The position numbers and the translations under genes were made by a program. Under the pieces are notes generated by a model that saw only the letters and a program-made list of their open reading frames with translations, made no database searches and was not told where the DNA came from. A DNA stretch of 64,000 bases from JAAYRQ01 sp035647235 (GTDB lineage: Bacteria; Bacillota; Syntrophomonadia; Syntrophomonadales; Syntrophomonadaceae): the NCBI GenBank assembly GCA_964514235.1, contig CAZEPV010000003.1:93477-157476 (forward strand), in the 5' to 3' direction. This document shows positions 33,512 to 41,176 of this stretch, piece by piece; the first letter of the stretch is position 1; each line of letters starts with the position of its first letter.

Positions 33512-34252
33512 ATGAGGATAGTAGCTAAAAGGCCTCATAGTTTAACCGAAGAAAAATTCCATTATTGCCCTGGCTGTACCCACGGCATAATTCACCGCTT
33601 ACTAGCTGAGTGTATCGATGAATTGGAATTAAGGGAAGAGACTATAGGTATATGTCCAGTAGGTTGTGCTGTATTAGCCTATAAATATTTTAATTGTGAT
33701 ATGATTGAAGCGGCTCACGGGAGAGCCCCAGCCGTAGCTACTGGGGTAAAACGCTTGTTACCAGAAAACATGGTATTTACTTATCAAGGTGATGGAGATT
33801 TAGCCTCCATAGGCATGGGGGAAATTGTCCATGCCTCAGCTAGAGGTGAAAACATTACTGTTATTTTTGTCAATAACACTATCTATGGGATGACTGGTGG
33901 ACAGATGGCTCCGACTACCTTAATAGGCCAGAAAACTAGTACATCACCCTATGGCAGATCTGTAGAACAAGCTGGCTATCCGGTTAAAATGGCGGAATTA
34001 CTAGCCCAAAATGAAGGCTCAGCCTATATAGCTAGAACGGCTGTCAACAACCCAGCTAACATAATGAGGACCAAAAGGTCTATTAAAAAGGCTATCAATA
34101 CTCAACAGAATAAAAAAGGATTTTCCCTAGTAGAAATATTATCTACTTGTCCTACCAATTGGGGCATGAGTCCTTTGGAGGCACTTAAAAGACTGGAAAA
34201 TGAAATGATACCCTATTATCCACTAGGGGAATATAAGGTTAAGGGGGATTAA
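33512..34252 (+). CDS. 2-oxoacid:ferredoxin oxidoreductase, beta (thiamine) subunit
   Basis: A 246-residue thiamine-diphosphate subunit. Cysteines near the start (HYCPGCTHG and ICPVGCAV) fit the iron-sulfur ligands of this family. GDGDLASIGMGEIVHA with a later NNTIYGMTGGQ forms the thiamine pyrophosphate/Mg site. KTSTSPYGR is typical of branched-chain or 2-oxoglutarate enzymes. Start immediately after the alpha stop. Confidence 0.92.
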   Translation: MRIVAKRPHSLTEEKFHYCPGCTHGIIHRLLAECIDELELREETIGICPVGCAVLAYKYFNCDMIEAAHGRAPAVATGVKRLLPENMVFTYQGDGDLASIGMGEIVHASARGENITVIFVNNTIYGMTGGQMAPTTLIGQKTSTSPYGRSVEQAGYPVKMAELLAQNEGSAYIARTAVNNPANIMRTKRSIKKAINTQQNKKGFSLVEILSTCPTNWGMSPLEALKRLENEMIPYYPLGEYKVKGD

Positions 34253-34255
34253 CAA

Positions 34256-34801
34256 ATGGAGGAGCAAGTATTATTTGCTGGATTCGGGGGGCAAGGTGTT
34301 TTATCGATGGGGCAGTTTCTAACTCATGCAGCATTAGGTGCAGGCAAACATGTTTCGTGGGTACCTTCTTATGGTGCTGAAATGAGAGGTGGGACCGCTA
34401 ACTGCTTAGTGACTATTGCAGATGAGGAAATTAGTTCCCCTTTGACGGAAAACCCCAAAATGGCCGTGGTTTTAAACCGTCCTTCCTTGGATAAATTTGA
34501 ACCGAAACTTCAAGCTAATGGAACTATCGTGGTTAATTCTAATTTGGTAGATAGGGAAGCTATAAGGGATGATATAACTATGTTAAAGCTGCCGGTCAAT
34601 GACTTAGCCAGCCGATTCGGTAATCCTAGGGTTGCCAACATGATTCTTTTAGGGGCTTATCTGGAAAAAACTAAAATAGTTGGGGTTGAGGAAGCCCTAA
34701 ATCATTTCGAGGCGATTTTCCAAGGTAAAAAACCCGAAATAATTAATACCAACAAAAAAGCCTTTTTGGCTGGGGTAGAATATGCCAGACAAAATTGGTA
34801 A
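34256..34801 (+). CDS. 2-oxoacid:ferredoxin oxidoreductase, gamma subunit
   Basis: A 181-residue catalytic-domain gamma subunit. It begins with FAGFGGQGVLSMGQFLTHAA and continues SYGAEMRGGTANCLV, both hallmark segments. ATG is three bases after the beta stop. It completes a DABG enzyme; coenzyme A and thiamine dependence are from family knowledge. Confidence 0.92.
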   Translation: MEEQVLFAGFGGQGVLSMGQFLTHAALGAGKHVSWVPSYGAEMRGGTANCLVTIADEEISSPLTENPKMAVVLNRPSLDKFEPKLQANGTIVVNSNLVDREAIRDDITMLKLPVNDLASRFGNPRVANMILLGAYLEKTKIVGVEEALNHFEAIFQGKKPEIINTNKKAFLAGVEYARQNW

Positions 34802-34910
34802 CTAGCTAGATATTAACTTTACTTTTATATTAAATATAATTAATGGATAAATGACTTGTCCCCCGCATAATATAGAGGAAAACAGTTGTCTTAGGGGGAT
34901 GGTCATAAAT

Positions 34911-35393
34911 ATGAGAAAATTTGCCGACCTAGTGGAAAAGTATTTAATCCGTACTATAATTATTAGTTTAGTCTTATTAGTATTAGTACAAGGTTTGATG
35001 ACTAAGGATACCTGGCGTTTTTATTTGAGTTTTGGGGAAAGGTTAGAAGGCCAAGTTATTGAATATCCGGTAAATACTACAGATGAGGATGCAGAGTCTA
35101 ATGCACCTGTTGAATCTCCCTACGCTATCTTGGTCATAAGTACTGAAAAAAATTTGGCACTACCTAAAGCCAAAGTTTTAGTTAATAATAAAGAGCTTGC
35201 TAATTTCACTCAGAATGAGGTGCAACTCAATCTTATGGCAGGGGATGTAGTCGAAATTGATACCACTTCTTATAATTTTCCAGTAGAATTTAAAATTACG
35301 CAAACATCGGACAATATTTCTTTTCCTGAGCGAGATAAAACCTACACAGCGAATCAGGGCCTAGTAATGATAGGCAAAATTATTGTAAAATAA
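34911..35393 (+). CDS. Hypothetical single-pass membrane protein
   Basis: A 160-residue protein with one membrane helix near the N-terminus (about 12-32). The extracytoplasmic part (about 60-160) is beta-rich and predicted globular, with SPYAILVISTEKNLALPKAK and NQGLVMIGKIIVK. I do not recognise the family. ATG at 34911 has a GGGGG 12 bases upstream; ATG at 34899 touches that tract. It leads a short run with the HutP-like and aroH genes (30-base gap to the first). Confidence 0.55.
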   Translation: MRKFADLVEKYLIRTIIISLVLLVLVQGLMTKDTWRFYLSFGERLEGQVIEYPVNTTDEDAESNAPVESPYAILVISTEKNLALPKAKVLVNNKELANFTQNEVQLNLMAGDVVEIDTTSYNFPVEFKITQTSDNISFPERDKTYTANQGLVMIGKIIVK

Positions 35394-35423
35394 GGTTGAT
35401 TATATTATAAGGGTGGTTTTATT

Positions 35424-35840
35424 TTGAATAACGGAAGTAAACTGGTAGCTACTTCAGCTATAAAGATGGCTCTTACTTCATCTAGGCAAGAGGAAGCCGA
35501 ATTAAAACAGGTGCTTTTGAATAATTATGGTGTTAAAGCGGTAGCAGTTGATTACGGTGGGGAATTTATAACTTCTGTAGGGAAAATAGTAGAACGTTCA
35601 GTAGTGGCTGCTAAAAGGGAAGGGGTTATAAAAGATACCCATGTAGATGAGGGAGCTGTGGCTGGGGCAGCCAGGGAAGCCATAGCCCAGATTATGCCCA
35701 AAGCTTTAGGCTTAAATGTAGGGGGTAAAATCGGGGTTTCTCGCCATAAAGATCATGTTAGTGTAGCTATATTTTTAGGTATTGGATTACTACATTTGGA
35801 CGAAGTTGCCATAGGATTAGGACATCGTGCTGTACCATAG
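35424..35840 (+). CDS. HutP family protein
   Basis: A 138-residue HutP-like protein. Family segments are AIKMALTSSRQEEAELKQ, AVDYGGEFITSVGKIVERSVV, HVDEGAVAGAAREAIAQIMP, GLNVGGKIGVSRHKDHVSVA and LLHLDEVAIGLGHRAVP. Bacillus HutP is an RNA-binding antiterminator that needs histidine and Mg2+ to switch on the histidine utilisation operon; histidine-rich positions expected for metal binding are kept. No hut genes are here. The gene sits 17 bases before aroH, suggesting another RNA target or ligand in clostridia. TTG start at 35424 after GGGTGG. Confidence 0.85.
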   Translation: MNNGSKLVATSAIKMALTSSRQEEAELKQVLLNNYGVKAVAVDYGGEFITSVGKIVERSVVAAKREGVIKDTHVDEGAVAGAAREAIAQIMPKALGLNVGGKIGVSRHKDHVSVAIFLGIGLLHLDEVAIGLGHRAVP

Positions 35841-35857
35841 TAAAGGGGTAATTAATT

Positions 35858-36220
35858 ATGTTGGTAAGGGGAATCAGAGGGGCTATAACAATTGAAGAAG
35901 ATAGTGCGGCAGAAATACTAGATGCAACCCGAGAATTGCTGGAGAGAATCCAAGCAGAAAACGGGTTTTTGCCTGAGGAAGTTGCCAGTATTCTTTTTAC
36001 GGTTACAAATGATATAACTTCCATTTTTCCTGCCGCAGCAGCCAGGAAATTAGGCTGGCATAAGGTACCCTTGTTATGTTTTCAAGAAATTGAAGTACCA
36101 GACGCTTTGCCCCGTTGCATTAGGGTGCTAGTCCATGTTAATACAAGCAAAAAGCAAGATGAGATAAGACATATTTATTTAAGGGAAGCACGTAAACTAA
36201 GGCAGGATTTGCTAGACTAA
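35858..36220 (+). CDS. aroH: Chorismate mutase, AroH type
   Basis: Monofunctional AroH-class chorismate mutase, 120 residues. It turns chorismate into prephenate. RGIRGAITIEEDSAAEIL, FTVTNDITSIFPAAAARKLGW, VPLLCFQEIEVPDALPRCIRV and LVHVNT match the trimeric beta-barrel family, with the catalytic Arg residues of RGIRG and PRCIRV. It is the first committed step to Tyr/Phe, fitting the following tyrA cluster. Its end faces the YjbQ gene. Confidence 0.95.
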   Translation: MLVRGIRGAITIEEDSAAEILDATRELLERIQAENGFLPEEVASILFTVTNDITSIFPAAAARKLGWHKVPLLCFQEIEVPDALPRCIRVLVHVNTSKKQDEIRHIYLREARKLRQDLLD

Positions 36221-36221
36221 A

Positions 36222-36635
36222 CTATAGGCCCATTACCTTGATTATGACGCGTTTGCGTCTCCTGCCGTCAAACTCAGCATAGAATATTTCCTGCCAAGGT
36301 CCCAGATCTAAGGCCTTATTAGTTACTGGAACTATAATTTGGTGATGGACTAAGATACTTTTTAAATGGGCATCCCCGTTATCTTCACCAGTTAAATGAT
36401 GTTTATAATCTGGGCCAAATGGGGCAATTTCTTCTAGCATATTGTCTATATCTTCTAATATGCCACTCTCAAAATCATTTACAAATACTCCAGCACTTAT
36501 ATGCATAGCACTAACTAATATCATACCTTCGGTAATGCCGCTTTTGGCTAAGGCATCTTTTACCTTATCAGTGATTCTTATATATTCCCGTCTTTTATCA
36601 GTATTAAACCATAAATATTCAGTATAAGATTTCAT
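36222..36635 (-). CDS. YjbQ family (UPF0047) protein
   Basis: A 137-residue YjbQ-like protein with HISAGVFVNDFESGILEDI and HLTGEDNGDAHLKSILVHHQ, the conserved His-rich signature. Some members show weak thiamine-phosphate synthase activity; the true role is unknown. ATG is at the complement of 36633-36635, after AGGAGGT. It is convergent with aroH by one base and divergent from the first DAHP synthase gene. Confidence 0.88.
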   Translation of the reverse strand: MKSYTEYLWFNTDKRREYIRITDKVKDALAKSGITEGMILVSAMHISAGVFVNDFESGILEDIDNMLEEIAPFGPDYKHHLTGEDNGDAHLKSILVHHQIIVPVTNKALDLGPWQEIFYAEFDGRRRKRVIIKVMGL

Positions 36636-36810
36636 TTTAATTATTTACCTCCTAATCCTTTGCCCAAGTTGTAAACCTTAAGTAGTGTATAATAGCTTTA
36701 TGTTTAATTATACTCATTTATAAAGTGTTATACTATAATTAGAGATTTTTCAATAAAAATGAGTCTAAAACGATTTAAATCATGATCCAAATTGGGGGTT
36801 AGACTATATC

Positions 36811-37644
36811 ATGAAGCCTTACAAGCTGGCTTCAAAAGATAAAGAAAGCCAGAATACAATTATAAAAGTTAATAGCGGTTCTAAGGAAGTATTAATTGGA
36901 CAAGGTTATCATACTTTAATTGCTGGCCCATGTGCAGTGGAAACTGAGGAAAGCTACCTAGAGTTAGCCCGCTTTTTGCAAAAAAATGGTGCTAATATTT
37001 TAAGGGGAGGGCTTTTTAAACCTCGGACTTCTCCTTATTCCTTTCGGGGTTTAGGTCAAGCTGGTATTGAAATTATGGTGGAGGCTCGTAGAATAACGGG
37101 ACTTCCTGTAGTTACCGAAATCATGGATGTGCGTGATCTAGAGGCAATGTATGACCTTATAGATATATTGCAGGTGGGTAGTCGCAATATGCAAAATTAT
37201 ACTCTATTAGATGAACTCGGTAAACTTAATAAACCCATTTTACTCAAGCGTGGATTATCTGCTACCATTGAAGAATGGCTTTTGGCTGCAGAGTACTTAT
37301 TAAGTGGGGGCAATCCGAAAGTAATATTATGTGAAAGAGGCATTCGCACTTTTGAAACATATACTAGGAATACAGTGGATATAGGGGCAGTTGCCTTGGT
37401 TAAACATCTATCTCATCTACCTGTTCTGGTTGATCCTAGTCATGCTACTGGTAAATGGGAGTTGGTAATTCCCGTAGCCAAAGCAGCTATTGTGGCTGGG
37501 GCTGACGGGGTTATGGTCGAAGTCCATCAAGCACCAGAACAAGCCTTATCTGATGGTAGACAATCTCTTAATAAGGCTAATTACCAATTATTGAATAAAT
37601 CTTTACGAAAATTGGCCGAACTTGAAGAGCGTATAATCCAATAA
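36811..37644 (+). CDS. aroF: DAHP synthase, catalytic-domain-only paralogue
   Basis: A 277-residue type I-beta 3-deoxy-7-phosphoheptulonate synthase. It condenses phosphoenolpyruvate and erythrose 4-phosphate, the first shikimate step. Motifs are AGPCAVE, GGLFKPRTSPYSF, KRGLSATIEEW, CERGIRTFETYTRN and DPSHATGKW. It begins (PYKLASKDKE) exactly where the second copy at 39069 ends its regulatory domain, so it lacks the N-terminal ferredoxin-like domain that confers Tyr/Phe inhibition in characterised homologues. It may therefore be feedback-insensitive. KDO8P synthase is unlikely because KPRTSPYSF is the DAHP form. Confidence 0.92.
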   Translation: MKPYKLASKDKESQNTIIKVNSGSKEVLIGQGYHTLIAGPCAVETEESYLELARFLQKNGANILRGGLFKPRTSPYSFRGLGQAGIEIMVEARRITGLPVVTEIMDVRDLEAMYDLIDILQVGSRNMQNYTLLDELGKLNKPILLKRGLSATIEEWLLAAEYLLSGGNPKVILCERGIRTFETYTRNTVDIGAVALVKHLSHLPVLVDPSHATGKWELVIPVAKAAIVAGADGVMVEVHQAPEQALSDGRQSLNKANYQLLNKSLRKLAELEERIIQ

Positions 37645-37670
37645 ATATTTAATAGGGTAGAAGTGGTGAA

Positions 37671-38864
37671 ATGGTACAAAATCATAGGGGTAAAAGCAAT
37701 AAAATTATTTTATTTTTCTCAATTTTTTTAGTAGGGATAGGTTTTAGTATAATAATGCCGATTTTACCTTACTATGCTGAATCTATGGGGGCTAATGCCT
37801 TCCAGCTAGGTTTACTATTGACAGTTTATGCCTTATGCCAATTTATATTTGCACCTTATTGGGGGGCTTATTCCGATAAAGTAGGACGTAAACCTGTACT
37901 TTTATTGGGGATAATCGGCTTCGCCTTGACTTTTGTGTTTTTTGGCTTAGCCAATTCTTGGTGGATGTTATTTTTGGCCCGTATAGCCGGTGGGATTTTA
38001 TCTTGTGCCGCCATGCCAACAGCTTTAGCCTATATTGCTGATTCTACTTCTATCGAAGAACGTGGGGCTAACATGGGGCTTATTGGGGCTTCTATTGGAA
38101 TGGGTATGATATTCGGTCCCGTAATAGGGGGTATACTATCTAAGATTTCTATGGCATTTCCTTTTTATTTTGCTGGTCTTTTTACTTTAATTAACGGGCT
38201 AGCCATATTTGCTTTTTTAGAGGAATCTTTACCCGAAAGCCAAAGGAATAAAATGGTTAAAGTTAAAAGGGCCTCCCTACTCAATGGCCTATTTACACCT
38301 TTAGCTTTTATTTTGATTATTATGTTATTTACTAGCATTTCTGAATCAATACACCATGGTACATTTGCTTTATTTATCCAAGGTAAATTAGATTTTGGCC
38401 CTTATCATGTTGGTTGGGCTTTTAGTAGTGCAGGGCTAGTGGCGGTAATTATGCAAGGTCTAGTTGTCGGGAAACTGATTAATCGTTATGGAGAGGAAAA
38501 AACGGCCATTGGTGGCTTAACCGTAATGGTGGTTGGTTTCATTCTATTATTAAATTCCTTTAGTCTAGTCAGTGTTATTATTTTTATGGGTATATTCGCT
38601 TCGGGTATAGGTCTAATCCGTCCCTCCATTAATTCATTAGTTTCCAAACAGACTACAAAACAACAAGGTGCTACAATGGGAGTCTTGCAAGCTTATGATA
38701 GCTTGGGTAGGGCTATTGGCCCAGCTTGTGGCGGTTTTTTATTAGATATTAATCTTAGTTATGCTTATATTACGGCTATAATTGCGGCGACTATAGCTTT
38801 GAGTTTGTTTATTCACCATCATACCAGAAATGTGGGGCTAACCGCTGAATGTCAGGAGAATTAA
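37671..38864 (+). CDS. MFS transporter
   Basis: A 397-residue major facilitator with 12 predicted helices. Motif A is GAYSDKVGRKPVLLLG, and PILPYYAESMGANAF at the start is typical of drug/H+ antiporters (DHA1, TetA/MdtG-like). Substrate unknown. It lies between the two DAHP synthase genes, 26 bases after the first, so cotranscription is likely. Export of an aromatic or other compound is possible but unproven. Confidence 0.88.
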   Translation: MVQNHRGKSNKIILFFSIFLVGIGFSIIMPILPYYAESMGANAFQLGLLLTVYALCQFIFAPYWGAYSDKVGRKPVLLLGIIGFALTFVFFGLANSWWMLFLARIAGGILSCAAMPTALAYIADSTSIEERGANMGLIGASIGMGMIFGPVIGGILSKISMAFPFYFAGLFTLINGLAIFAFLEESLPESQRNKMVKVKRASLLNGLFTPLAFILIIMLFTSISESIHHGTFALFIQGKLDFGPYHVGWAFSSAGLVAVIMQGLVVGKLINRYGEEKTAIGGLTVMVVGFILLLNSFSLVSVIIFMGIFASGIGLIRPSINSLVSKQTTKQQGATMGVLQAYDSLGRAIGPACGGFLLDINLSYAYITAIIAATIALSLFIHHHTRNVGLTAECQEN

Positions 38865-38895
38865 TTAGTAGTCACAACCATTTGACAAAAAAGAG

Positions 38896-38925
38896 TTGCA
38901 TTATGCATTGATTGGATATTATAAT
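38896..38925 (+). promoter_or_regulatory. Promoter of the aroF-tyrA-aroA operon
   Basis: TTGCAT (38896-38901), an 18-base spacer and TATAAT (38920-38925). It gives a leader of about 135 bases before the DAHP synthase start. Confidence 0.5.
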
Positions 38926-38969
38926 ATTAGGCGTAGGAAGGTAGCTTTTCATAAAATATTATTTTTGTA

Positions 38970-39061
38970 GTATGGTAGGATGGTGGGAATATGCCTGTGG
39001 GCACTAATGCCATTTGCTTTTTGCTGATGGCTTTTTATTTTCTCACCTCCCCAAAAGGAGG
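38970..39061 (+). promoter_or_regulatory. Structured leader with attenuator-like and RBS-sequestering hairpins
   Basis: In order: TGCC-TGTG-GGCA competing with GGCA-CTAA-TGCC; GCCAT (39009-39013) with ATGGC (39027-39031) followed by TTTTT; and CCTCC (39046-39050) with GGAGG (39057-39061), which masks the DAHP synthase ribosome binding site. GGTGGG (38980-38985 region) can instead pair with CTCACC (39042-39047). An in-frame ATG at 38991 has no stop before the gene and encodes a peptide with FYF. Control of transcription or translation is inferred. Confidence 0.4.
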
Positions 39062-39068
39062 ATTTAAT

Positions 39069-40073
39069 ATGATTATTGTAATGGAAAGAAATGTAGGTAA
39101 AAATGAAATCCAAGCGGTTTGTGACCGGCTCGTGGAAAGGGGATTTCAAGTTCACTTGTCCGAGGGTGTAGAACGAACAATAGTCGGTGGTATTGGTGAG
39201 CGAACTCAGGAAATGGTTGATTTACTTCTGACCATGACTGGGGTAGAAAATGTAGTCCCGATTGTGCAACCTTTTAAATTGGCTTCCAAAGAATTTAAAA
39301 AGGAGCCTACAATCATAAAAGTGGCTTCTACTATTATTGGGGATGGTTCCTTGCAAATTATGGCAGGGCCTTGTGCTGTTGAGGGGCGGGACAAATACCT
39401 AGAGATTGCTCACTTAGTTAAAGATGCGGGTGCTACTATGTTAAGAGGGGGAGCTTTTAAGCCGCGAACCTCACCATATTCCTTTCAGGGGTTAGAAGTA
39501 GAGGGGTTAGAAATATTAAAGGAAGCTAGTAATTCTACTGGACTTCCAGTAGTAACCGAGATTATGGATCCTCGTTTGGTCGAGGTTGTAGCAGACTATG
39601 TTGACATATTACAAGTTGGGGCACGTAATATGCAGAACTTTTTTCTATTGCGGGAATTAGGCAAGATAGATAAACCCATTTTGCTAAAAAGGGGTCCCTC
39701 TGCAACTATTGAAGAATGGATAATGGCGGCGGAATACGTTATTTCCAGCGGTAATCCTCAAGTAATTCTATGTGAAAGAGGTATTCGCACATTTGAAACC
39801 TACACTAGGAATACCCTGGACTTAAGTGCAGTTCCTTTAATTAAGGATTTAACTCATTTACCTATAATCGTAGACCCCAGCCATGGAACAGGCAAATGGA
39901 AATTAGTTGGGCCTATGGCTTTAGCAGCGGTAGGGGCTGGATGTGACGGATTAATGATAGAAGTCCACCAAAACCCAAGTGAAGCCCTATCAGATGGTCC
40001 CCAGTCTTTAACTCCAGATAAATTTGCCAATTTAGTTAAAAGGGCTAAAGTTATAAAGGGAGCTTTAATGTAA
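39069..40073 (+). CDS. aroF: DAHP synthase with N-terminal regulatory domain
   Basis: A 334-residue type I-beta DAHP synthase. Residues 1-67 form the ferredoxin-like domain (MIIVMERNVGKNEIQAVCDR, then SEGVERTIVGGIGE). From about 68 the TIM barrel follows with AGPCAVE, GGAFKPRTSPYSF, KRGPSATIEEW, CERGIRTFETYTRN and DPSHGTGKW. In homologues the first domain mediates inhibition by Tyr/Phe or prephenate. ATG at 39069 lies seven bases after GGAGG. An in-frame ATG at 38991 would add 26 hydrophobic residues and is less likely. The start of an operon with tyrA and aroA. Confidence 0.95.
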   Translation: MIIVMERNVGKNEIQAVCDRLVERGFQVHLSEGVERTIVGGIGERTQEMVDLLLTMTGVENVVPIVQPFKLASKEFKKEPTIIKVASTIIGDGSLQIMAGPCAVEGRDKYLEIAHLVKDAGATMLRGGAFKPRTSPYSFQGLEVEGLEILKEASNSTGLPVVTEIMDPRLVEVVADYVDILQVGARNMQNFFLLRELGKIDKPILLKRGPSATIEEWIMAAEYVISSGNPQVILCERGIRTFETYTRNTLDLSAVPLIKDLTHLPIIVDPSHGTGKWKLVGPMALAAVGAGCDGLMIEVHQNPSEALSDGPQSLTPDKFANLVKRAKVIKGALM

Positions 40074-40092
40074 GGGAAAGCGGTAATTAAGA

Positions 40093-41169
40093 ATGAAATC
40101 TGATATTTTAATTATTGGTACAGGATTAATAGGTGGGTCTTTAGGCTTAGCCCTCAAAGACTCACCTTTAGTAAATCATATATATGGTCATGATCCCAAT
40201 CAAGCATATCTAAAAACAGCCCTAGAAATTGGGGCCATTGATGAAATTGCAACTCTCGCCTTTGCTGCTAGCCAAGCAGATATAATTTTTATCTGTTGCC
40301 CCTTAAGTTTATATAAACAAATATTAAATGAAATTATCCCTTTTTTAAGACCAAACACTATAATTACCGATGTGGGCAGCACCAAAGAAAAAGTTATGGA
40401 TTTATTTGTGGACCTACCTGAAAATGTGTGGGGAATCGGCGGTCACCCCATGGCAGGTTCAGAAATACAAGGGATAAGTGGGGCTGACCAGTACCTATTT
40501 GAAAATGCGGTCTACCTTATAACCCCTGGCAAAGTCCCTGCAAAGCAAGTAGACCGTCTGATGGCCCTTATTGAAAGCACAGGTGCCAAAACAAAAATCC
40601 TAGATGCTAAAATCCATGATGAAATGGTAGCTATAGTTAGTCATATACCCCATCTATCTGCAGTAGCCTTGGTTAATCTAACTGAGGGGGATTCAGAACA
40701 CCTATCCATGGCTGCTGGGGGCTTTAGGGATACTACCCGCATAGCATCCTCTAATCCAGAATTATGGGAAGACATCCTATTGTTTAACCAGACTTATATT
40801 CTTAAGCAGCTAGATGAATTTGCTGCTAAATTAGAAGGGATTAGGGACAGTATAAAGGCAGGGGATAGTGCAAAGCTTTTAGGTATATTATATCAAGCTA
40901 AAGATATTAGGGATAAAATACCCCAGGCTAGAAAAGGATTAATTCCTAGTTATCATGATGTAGTCTGTATTGTGCCTGACAAACCGGGAATTATAGGGAA
41001 ACTGGGTAGGATACTAGGTGAAAAAGATATCAACATAGTAGATATTGAAATATTAAGAGTGAGGGAAGGAGATGGGGGAACTATAAGATTAGGGGTTCCC
41101 AATGCCATCCACGCGAGACAAGCAGCCGACTTACTGTTAAACTATGGTATAAAAGCTTGGGTTAGGTAG
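40093..41169 (+). CDS. tyrA: Prephenate dehydrogenase with ACT domain
   Basis: TyrA, 358 residues. It oxidises prephenate to 4-hydroxyphenylpyruvate. The NAD site is IIGTGLIGGSLGLAL. Active-site motifs are DVGSTKEKVM and GGHPMAGSEIQG, followed by SHIPHLSAVAL. A C-terminal ACT domain (about 290-358, VCIVPDKPGIIGKLGRIL) probably binds tyrosine for feedback control. ATG at 40093, 19 bases after the DAHP synthase. Confidence 0.96.
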   Translation: MKSDILIIGTGLIGGSLGLALKDSPLVNHIYGHDPNQAYLKTALEIGAIDEIATLAFAASQADIIFICCPLSLYKQILNEIIPFLRPNTIITDVGSTKEKVMDLFVDLPENVWGIGGHPMAGSEIQGISGADQYLFENAVYLITPGKVPAKQVDRLMALIESTGAKTKILDAKIHDEMVAIVSHIPHLSAVALVNLTEGDSEHLSMAAGGFRDTTRIASSNPELWEDILLFNQTYILKQLDEFAAKLEGIRDSIKAGDSAKLLGILYQAKDIRDKIPQARKGLIPSYHDVVCIVPDKPGIIGKLGRILGEKDINIVDIEILRVREGDGGTIRLGVPNAIHARQAADLLLNYGIKAWVR

Positions 41170-41176
41170 GTGTGAA

